A stretch of 64,000 bases of DNA. Origin: Streptosporangium roseum DSM 43021. Its GTDB lineage: Bacteria; Actinomycetota; Actinomycetes; Streptosporangiales; Streptosporangiaceae. Below, in pieces: positions 10,524 to 17,400 of the stretch (position 1 is the stretch's first letter; each line of letters opens with the position of its first letter). Location of the stretch: positions 3,224,001 through 3,288,000 of the forward strand of contig NC_013595.1 of NCBI RefSeq assembly GCF_000024865.1, given 5' to 3'. The position numbers and the translations under genes were made by a program. The notes beneath the pieces are model-generated. The model was not told where the DNA came from and searched no databases. It saw only the letters and a program-made list of their open reading frames with translations.

Positions 10524-10991
10524 GTGACCGTGATCGAGTGGGCTGAGCCCGAGGACGCCGGCGAGATCCTGACCGTGCAGCGGGCCGCCTACGTGAGCGA
10601 GGCCCAGCTCTACGGCGATCCGTTCATCCCGCCGCTGGTGGAGTCGGCCGGGCAGGTCCGCAAGGCCATCGAGACCGGTGTGGTGCTCGTGGCCCGCGAG
10701 GGGGAGAGGATCGTCGGCGCGGTCCGGGGGCAGACGTCCGGCACGACCTGCAGGGTCGGCCGCCTGGTGGTGGCTCCGGACGCGCAGGGGCGTGGTGTCG
10801 GCGGCACCCTGCTGACGGCTCTCCACGACGAGATCGCCGCCGCCGTGGCGTTCGATCTGTTCACCGGGCACCTGTCCGAGGGCAACCTGAGGCTCTACCG
10901 CCGTCACGGCTACCGCGAGATCCGCCGGGAGCGGATGAGCGACCACCTGACCTTGGTCCACATGCGCCGGGAGCTCCAGGAACGACCGTAA
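10524..10991 (+). CDS. GNAT family N-acetyltransferase
   Basis: Acetyl-CoA-dependent N-acyltransferase of 155 residues, the size of a single GNAT domain. The acetyl-CoA pyrophosphate loop is seen as APDAQGRGVGGTLL after the beta-4 strand CRVGRLVV, and the C-terminal YRRHGYREI strand is typical. The acceptor cannot be inferred. TAGGGT lies 7 bases before the GTG, so the transcript is probably leaderless. It is not obviously in an operon with rpsA or coaE. Confidence 0.85.
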   Translation: MTVIEWAEPEDAGEILTVQRAAYVSEAQLYGDPFIPPLVESAGQVRKAIETGVVLVAREGERIVGAVRGQTSGTTCRVGRLVVAPDAQGRGVGGTLLTALHDEIAAAVAFDLFTGHLSEGNLRLYRRHGYREIRRERMSDHLTLVHMRRELQERP

Positions 10992-11263
10992 AAAACGTAA
11001 AATATCGGCCTATTTCATTTTCTTGTGAATGACGGCGGGCAGGGCCTCGTGCTCCGGGCGGTGGGAGCCCCTCCAAGCCGCCCGCTCCCCGGCCCGGAGG
11101 GCCGCTCCCCGCTCTGACGGTCCGCCTCCCGGTTCGGGGATGGCCATGTCTCCCTGTCCGATGCCCCTGCTCTCCGGCTTGGGGGCGTTTCCCGCTCTGA
11201 CGGTCCGCTTGCCGATCCGATGCGCCTGTTCCCCGGCTACTCCGGGGCGCGTGTCGTACCGCG
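10992..11263. other. Intergenic region with a duplicated 18-base element; no gene seen
   Basis: The region starts with an AT-rich stretch after the GNAT stop and then becomes GC-rich without coding bias. The 18-mer CCCGCTCTGACGGTCCGC occurs at 11108-11125 and again, unchanged, at 11191-11208. Its role is unknown. Confidence 0.4.
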
Positions 11264-11276
11264 TATGCTGCGGATC

Positions 11277-11873
11277 ATGCTGAAAGTGGGTCTTACCGGC
11301 GGGATCGGGTCGGGCAAGAGCGAGGTGTCGCGGCGGCTGGCGTCCAGGGGGGCCGTGGTGATCGACGCCGACAAGATCGCCCGGGAGGTGGTCGAGCCGG
11401 GGACCGGCGGGCTGGCACGCATCGTGGAGATCTTCGGAACCGAGGTGCTGCGCGAGGACGGGTCGCTCAACCGGGAGAAGCTCGGTTCGATCGTCTTCGC
11501 CGACTCGGGGAAGCTGGCCTCGCTCAACGGCATCGTGCACCCGCTGGTCGGAGCCCGGGTCGAGGAGCTGCAGCACCAGGCGGACGAGAGCGCGATCGTG
11601 GTCTACGACGTGCCGCTGCTGGCGGAGAACAACCTCGCCCCGATGTACGACGTGGTGGTCGTCGTGGACGCCGCGGACGAGGTCCGCCTCGCCCGGCTGG
11701 TCGGGATCCGAGGTATGAGCGAGCAGGACGCCAGGGCCCGGATCGCGGCCCAGGCGGATCGTGAGGACCGGTTGAAGATCGCCGACCTCGTGGTGCCGAA
11801 CGAGGGGTCGCTGGAGGACCTCGGGGCCCGGGTGGACGAGGTCTGGGCCGAACTGTCCGCCCGCGCCGGCTGA
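11277..11873 (+). CDS. coaE: Dephospho-CoA kinase
   Basis: Last enzyme of coenzyme A synthesis; it phosphorylates the 3'-hydroxyl of dephospho-CoA with ATP. The P-loop GGIGSGKS lies at residues 8-15, followed by the family's VIDADKIAREVVEPG and the lid region. Length 198 matches stand-alone CoaE. The ATG at 11277 is preceded by TATGCT with a 7-base gap, a leaderless arrangement; a longer reading frame upstream is not conserved. The stop overlaps the decayed end of the antisense AlkZ-like remnant. Confidence 0.95.
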   Translation: MLKVGLTGGIGSGKSEVSRRLASRGAVVIDADKIAREVVEPGTGGLARIVEIFGTEVLREDGSLNREKLGSIVFADSGKLASLNGIVHPLVGARVEELQHQADESAIVVYDVPLLAENNLAPMYDVVVVVDAADEVRLARLVGIRGMSEQDARARIAAQADREDRLKIADLVVPNEGSLEDLGARVDEVWAELSARAG

Positions 11874-11896
11874 GACGCCGCCACCGTCCACGTCAC

Positions 11897-12079
11897 GTCC
11901 GGCAGGTCGAACAGTTCTCGGCCGGGCTCGTCGGTGTAGGTTTTCAGCTCGGGACGCAGCTGCTCGAACACCTCGCGCAGTCCACTCACGCCGGACCAGG
12001 CCCGGGTGTCGGCCAGGGGTGCCGGGCCGAACGCCGCCAGCTAGCACCGGACCATCTGGCGCATGTCCGCCGCCGTGGC
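11897..12079 (-). pseudogene. Remnant of an AlkZ-like winged-helix DNA-binding protein
   Basis: On the minus strand the translation reads DMRQMVRC, an in-frame TAG (12043-12041), then LAAFGPAPLADTRAWSG and LREVFEQLRPELKT, ending in RELFDLPD. This order (R-YLAAFGPA, AWSG, REVFE-LRP-L, GRELFDLPD) is how I recall the middle part of actinobacterial winged-helix DNA-binding proteins of the HTH_42/AlkZ family. The TAG falls where that family usually has Tyr. Neither the N-terminal nor the C-terminal half is present; the frame then runs into coaE antisense. The family assignment is from memory; the nonsense codon and truncation are directly visible. Confidence 0.5.
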
Positions 12080-12174
12080 CTTCGGTCGTACGCCGGTCCG
12101 GAACCGCGCGGTTGAGCGCCCGCGGGCACAGCGGGCCGGCACCTGCTCGACGCGCCGGACCGCGGGCGCCCAGC

Positions 12175-13443
12175 TCAGCGCACCTTACGGAAGAACTCGC
12201 GAACGTCGCCGACCAGCAGGTCCGGCGCCTCCATCGCGAGGAAGTGCCCGCCCTTGCCGAGCTCGGTCCAGTGCACGACATGGTGGTCGCGCTCGGCCCA
12301 GCGGCGGATGGTCACGTCATGGTTGGAGACCAGCACACCGGTCGGCACCGTTCCGGGCTGGGATGCCGCCCACTCCTCTGCGCCTTCGCCCCAGCCCGCA
12401 CCGGCTCCGGTGCTGTCACCGGAGCCGGCGTTCCAGTCACCGGCGTCGGCTCCGGCGCTGGCACCGGAGTCGGCACTCCAGTCGCCGGCGGCCTCGGCGT
12501 CCCAGGCGTTCGCGGAGATCTCCTCGTAGTAGATCTGCGCCGCAGATCCGGCTGTGCCGGTCAGCCAGTACAGGCAGACGTCGGTCAGGATGCGATCGCG
12601 ATCGATGCTGTCCTCGGGCAGCCCGTCCTCGGGGTCGGTGAGTTCCTTGAACTTCTCCACGATCCAGGCGAGCTGGCCGACGGGTGAATCGTGCAGACCG
12701 TAGGTCACCGTCTGCGGCCGCTTGGAGTTGCACTGCAGATAGCCGTCGTTGAAATTCTGCATCGCCTGCCAGCGCCGCTGCTCGACCTCGGACAGGCCCT
12801 CCATCTCCCCCTCCGCCCCGATCGGGAAGGTGATCATGGCGTTGACGTGGACGCCTACGACGCGGTCCGGATCCTGCCTGCCCATCTGGGGGGCGACCCA
12901 TGAGCCGGTGTCATAGCCGTGCACGCCGTACCGCTGGAACCCGAGCTGGGCCATCAGCCGCACGAGCACCCCGGCCATCCTGGCCGCGTTCATACCCGGC
13001 CCGGCCAGCGGCGTGGAGAACCCGAACCCCGGCAACGACGGGATCACCAGATGGAAGGCGTCGGCCGGGTCGCCGCCGTGCGCGCGGGGATCGGACAGCG
13101 GGCCGATCACGTCGAGGAAATCGGTGAACCCGCCAGGCCAGCCGTGCAGCAGCAGCAAGGGCGTGGCGTCGGGCTCGGGTGAGGGCACGTGCAGGAAATG
13201 GAGGTTCTGCTCATCGATGGTGGTGAGGTACTGCGGGTACGCGTTGAGCGCCGCCTCCCGCGCCCGCCAGTCGTAGCCGGTGCGCCAGTACTCGGCGAGA
13301 TCCTTCAGGTAGCCCAGCGGCACCCCCCGGCTCCAGCCCACCCCCGGCAGTTCCTCCGGCCAGCGGGTGTTGGCCAGCCGTGCACCCAAATCGTCGAGCT
13401 GGGCCTGCGGGATATCGATACGAAAAGATCGGGTGTTCGTCAT
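12175..13443 (-). CDS. Epoxide hydrolase with an N-terminal EHN domain and a low-complexity insertion
   Basis: Alpha/beta hydrolase that would open epoxides via an alkyl-enzyme ester. The EHN domain occupies about residues 1-110. The oxyanion motif HGWPGG, the nucleophile strand VHGYDTGSW (Asp in the nucleophile position) and the C-terminal GGHFLAMEAPD with catalytic His are present. Between the cap and the last core strands, at about residues 315-360, lies a Gly/Ala/Asp/Ser/Trp-rich stretch with internal repeats (GDW-ADSGASAGAD, GDW-AGSGDSTGAGAG) not expected in the family. TAGGTT sits 7 bases before the ATG. It diverges from a WYL regulator over a 21-base dyad. Confidence 0.9.
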   Translation of the reverse strand: MTNTRSFRIDIPQAQLDDLGARLANTRWPEELPGVGWSRGVPLGYLKDLAEYWRTGYDWRAREAALNAYPQYLTTIDEQNLHFLHVPSPEPDATPLLLLHGWPGGFTDFLDVIGPLSDPRAHGGDPADAFHLVIPSLPGFGFSTPLAGPGMNAARMAGVLVRLMAQLGFQRYGVHGYDTGSWVAPQMGRQDPDRVVGVHVNAMITFPIGAEGEMEGLSEVEQRRWQAMQNFNDGYLQCNSKRPQTVTYGLHDSPVGQLAWIVEKFKELTDPEDGLPEDSIDRDRILTDVCLYWLTGTAGSAAQIYYEEISANAWDAEAAGDWSADSGASAGADAGDWNAGSGDSTGAGAGWGEGAEEWAASQPGTVPTGVLVSNHDVTIRRWAERDHHVVHWTELGKGGHFLAMEAPDLLVGDVREFFRKVR

Positions 13444-13464
13444 GCCTGTGAACCTATGAAGCCC

Positions 13465-13485
13465 TTAGGACGGGTCCGGTCCTAA
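13465..13485. promoter_or_regulatory. Dyad operator between epoxide hydrolase and WYL regulator genes
   Basis: TTAGGAC and GTCCTAA form perfect 7-base arms around a 7-base spacer in the 63-base divergent intergenic region. It lies just upstream of the hydrolase -10 box (TAGGTT, minus strand, 13456-13451) and before a weak CAATCT box at 13494-13499 of the regulator. Binding by the adjacent regulator is inferred. Confidence 0.6.
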
Positions 13486-13506
13486 AAGTCTGGCAATCTT
13501 GAGGGC

Positions 13507-14466
13507 ATGTCGGGGACCTCCGCACGCCTGCTCAGACTGCTGTCGCTCCTGCAGACCCATCACGACTGGTCCGGGGCCGAGCTCGCCGACCGTCTGGGCG
13601 TCACCACGCGCACGGTCCGCCGGGACGTGGAGCGCCTGCGCAAGCTCGGTTATCCGGTGAACGCCGTTCAGGGGACCGCTGGTTACCGGTTGGGAGCCGG
13701 CGCGTCGCTGCCGCCGCTGCTGCTCGACGACGACGAGGCGGTGGCCGTGGTGGTCGGGCTCCGCACGTCGGCGGGCGGTTCGGTCACCGGGATCGAGGAG
13801 ACCTCGCTGCGGGCACTGACCAAACTCGAACAGGTCCTGCCCTCCCGGTTGCGGCACCGGGTGAACACGCTGCACACGGCGACCGTCCGGGTCGGCGGCA
13901 CCGGGCCCGCGGTGAGCCCGGACACGCTGATGGCGATCGCCGACGCCTGCCGTCGCCACGAACGGCTGCGCTTCGACTACACCAGCCCTCGCTGCGGCGA
14001 CACGATCCGGTCCGTCGAGCCACACAGCCTGGTCAGCTTCGGCCGGCACTGGTACCTCGTCGCCTGGGACACCGGCCGTGATGACTGGCGCACCTTCCGG
14101 GTGGACCGGCTACGGCCGCGCACGCCGACCGGCCCGCGATTCGCGCCCAGACAGCCACCCGACGGCGATGTCGCGACCTACCTGGCACACCAGCTCTCGT
14201 CACGGACCTGGCCGTGCCAGGCGACCGTCAGCCTGCACGAATCCGCCGAAGCCGTGGCCGACCGGGTGTGGCCGGGCATGGGCGTCGTCGAGGCCGTCGA
14301 CAACCGCACCTGCCTGCTGCACGTCGGCGCCGAAACCCCGTCGGCACTGGTCTGGATGATCACATCGGTGGACACCGACTTCACCCTCATCAGCGGCCCA
14401 CCGGCACTCGCCGACGCCCTCCGCACCCAGGCCACCCGCTGCCTGCAGGCCATACGGGTGACATAG
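13507..14466 (+). CDS. YafY-type HTH-WYL transcriptional regulator
   Basis: DNA-binding regulator of 319 residues. An HTH_11 helix-turn-helix at about residues 1-60 (LLSLLQTHHDWSGAELADRL, TTRTVRRDVERL) is followed by the WYL sensor domain (about 140-220) with the segment HWYLVAWD and arginines in FRVDRLRP, then the WCX C-terminal extension. WYL domains are thought to bind nucleic-acid-like or other small ligands. Divergent placement next to an epoxide hydrolase suggests local control, probably through the dyad in between. Confidence 0.9.
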   Translation: MSGTSARLLRLLSLLQTHHDWSGAELADRLGVTTRTVRRDVERLRKLGYPVNAVQGTAGYRLGAGASLPPLLLDDDEAVAVVVGLRTSAGGSVTGIEETSLRALTKLEQVLPSRLRHRVNTLHTATVRVGGTGPAVSPDTLMAIADACRRHERLRFDYTSPRCGDTIRSVEPHSLVSFGRHWYLVAWDTGRDDWRTFRVDRLRPRTPTGPRFAPRQPPDGDVATYLAHQLSSRTWPCQATVSLHESAEAVADRVWPGMGVVEAVDNRTCLLHVGAETPSALVWMITSVDTDFTLISGPPALADALRTQATRCLQAIRVT

Positions 14467-14494
14467 CCCCCGCGGGGGAGACCGCCCGGCGCGG

Positions 14495-17400
14495 TCAGAA
14501 CTCCGCGTCCAGCGCGATCTGCCCGATCGCGGGCAGGTAGGCGTCCAGCTCTCCGGGCTCGAACCTGCGGGTCCCGACGACGTACCAGAACTGGCCTGCC
14601 ACCTCGCCCGCCAGCTTGTAGCGGCCGTCCGGCGCGATCGCCGCCCATCCCTCCGGCAGGCCGAGGAGGGCCACCCGCTGGGCGGGAGCCGTACCGGGGT
14701 GGAGCTCCCAGAGGATCGCCACGCCGTCGTCGCCCGCGCTGGCCAGCAGGTCCCCGGCGGGGGCGAAGGCCAGCGACCAGATCCGGCGGGTGTGGCCGGT
14801 CAGCGCGTGCAGGTGCCGGCCGGTACGGGCGTCCCAGAGCCGCACCGCCGGGTCGTCGCCCCCGGTGGCCAGCAGCGAGCCGTCCGGGCTGAAGGCGACG
14901 GTCCACAGCCGTCCGGGGTGGCGGGTGAGGGTGTGGAGCAGCCTGGGGCGCCACGGGTGGCCCGGCCGCGGATCCGGCCGCAGGTCCCACACGCGGGCGT
15001 CGCCGTCGTTGCCGGCGCTGGCCAGCGTGCTTCCGTCGGGGCTGAAGACCACCGAGTACACCCGGTCGGTGTGGCCCTCCAGGATCGCCACGCACGTGCC
15101 GGTCTCGACCTCCCAGACCCGCGCCAGCCGGTCGTCGCAGCCGGTGGCCACGTGGCGGCCGTCGGGGCTGAAGGCGATGGAGCGGACCCGGCCGTGGTGG
15201 TCGGCGAGCTTGACGACCTGGCGGCCGCTCGCCCGGTACCAGACGCGGACGCTGTCGTCGTCGTTGGCGGTGGCGAGGTGGTCCCCGCCGGGGCTGAACG
15301 CCTCAGCCCACACGTGGTCGGTCTCGACGTCCAGCTCGCGCTCGTAGTCGCCGGTGGCGGCGTTCCAGAAGTGCACCCCGCCGTCGTTGCTCGCGGCGGC
15401 GATCGTGGGGTCGGCGGGGCTGAAGGCGGCGGAGATGAGCCGGTCGGCCTGCCCGGTGAGCTCCCGCAGCCGGCGGCCCGTGCGCGGCTCCCAGATCCGC
15501 ACGACCCCGTCGTTGCCGCTGGTCGCCAGCATGCTCCCGTCGGCGCTGAACCGCACTGAAGTGATCTTGCGGCCGTGACCGCGCAGGACGCGCCGGCACT
15601 GCCCGGTGGCGGTGTCCCAGAGCCGGACGGTGCCGTCGTTGCTGCTGGTGGCCAGCTGGCCGCCGCCGGGCCGGAAGGCGAACGGCCAGACGGAGCCGCG
15701 GTGCCCGGCCAGCTCCACCCGCTCGCGCTCCTCGGCGACCCCGTGCAGGTGGACCGCGCCGTCGGAGTCGGCGCTGGCCAGCAGCGAGCCGTCCGGGCTG
15801 AAGCCGACCTGGTAGACGGCCGCCCGATGGCCCGTCCGCATGCCGCGCGAGGCGCCCGAGACCGGGTCCCACAGCCGGATCGCGCCGTCGGTGTCGCCGG
15901 TCGCCAGCAGCCGGCCGGAGGGCGCGAAGGACAGCGCGTAGACGCTGCCCGTGTGCCCGGTCAGCGCGTGCAGGACCTGCCCGTCCCGGGGATCCCAGAT
16001 CCGCACCACGCCCTCGCGGTCGCCGGCGGCCAGCAGCGTGCCGCCGGGGTCGTAGGCGATGCGGTAGACGGAGCCGCGGTGCCCGTCCAGGGTCCGGACG
16101 ATCTCGCCGGTCCGCACGTCCCACATCCGTACCGTCCCGCCCGCGTCGCCGGTGACGAGCGTGTCGCCGCCCGCGTCGAACGTCGCGGTGTAGATCGGCG
16201 CCAGGTGGCCGGGGAGCTCCCGGTACGGCAGGCCGGTGGCGGTGTCCCAGATCCGTACGGTGCCGTCGGCGCCGCCCGCGGCGATCAGCCGCCCGGCGGG
16301 GCTGAACACCACCGGCCACACGCCGTCGCGATGCCCGGCGAGCACGTGGGAGGCGCTCGCGGTGACCGGGTCCCAGAGCCGGACCGTGCCGTCGCTCGCC
16401 CCGGTGGCGAGCAGGTCGCCCGAGCGGCTGAAGGTGACGGCGTAGACCCGGCCCCGATGACCCTGCAGGTTTCTGACCGGCAGGCCGGTGGCGCTGTCGC
16501 AGAGCAGCACCCCGCCGTCGTCGCCGCCGATCACCAGGGTCTCGCCGTCGGGGCTGTAGGCGACGGGCTCGGGCAGCCTGCTGGTCTGGAAGTGGTAGCC
16601 GTACGGCACGCCGATCGCGGCCGGGGCCAGCTGGACCTCCACCGGCTGGCCAGGTGCGATCGCGGCGCCGCGGAGTTCGGGGACACCGGCCACCGTGCCG
16701 GTGACGTCGATCAGCGCCGCCCGCTGCCAGCGGCTGCCCGCCACCGCCACGTCCCGCAGGTCCGCCCTGGCCAGCCGGGCCCGCGTCAGGTCGGCGCCGC
16801 GCAGGTCGGCGCCGGTGAGCCGGGCCTCGTCCAGCCGGGCTCCGGTCAGCCGGGCGTCACGGAGCACGGCGCGCGACAGGTCGGTCCCGACCAGGGTGGC
16901 GTCGGTCAGGTTGGCCCCGGTGAGGTCGACCTCCCGCAGGTCGCGCGCGGACAGGTCCTCGCCGCGCAGGTTGGCGCCGCGCAGGTCGGTCATGGCCGGG
17001 GTGCGCAACCGGGTGGTGATCTTGATGGCGTTGGTCCGGGAGACGTCGTCGGCGCCGGGGTCGGCGAGAACGTCCGCCGCCCAGGCCTGGCAGGCGCGCA
17101 CGTCGGCCAGGTCGCACAGGAAGTCCACCGTGAGCTGAGACAGCGGCCTGCGCGCGAGCGTCACCGGGTCGGCGAAGGTCATGGCGATGTGCCGGGCGAC
17201 CAGCCACTCCATGACCGACGAGTGGATGAACCCGAACAGCCCCTCCTCGGTGCGGACCATCAGGCTGCCGGTCCCCACCGCGTGCGCGGTCTGCTGGCCC
17301 GACAGCTGCCCGTCCGCCAGGCCGGTCAGCGTCTCGGCGATCTCGGCCAGCTCCGCCGGCCGCAGGTAGGCCTCCCCGCTCTCCCACAGCCGCAGCGCCA

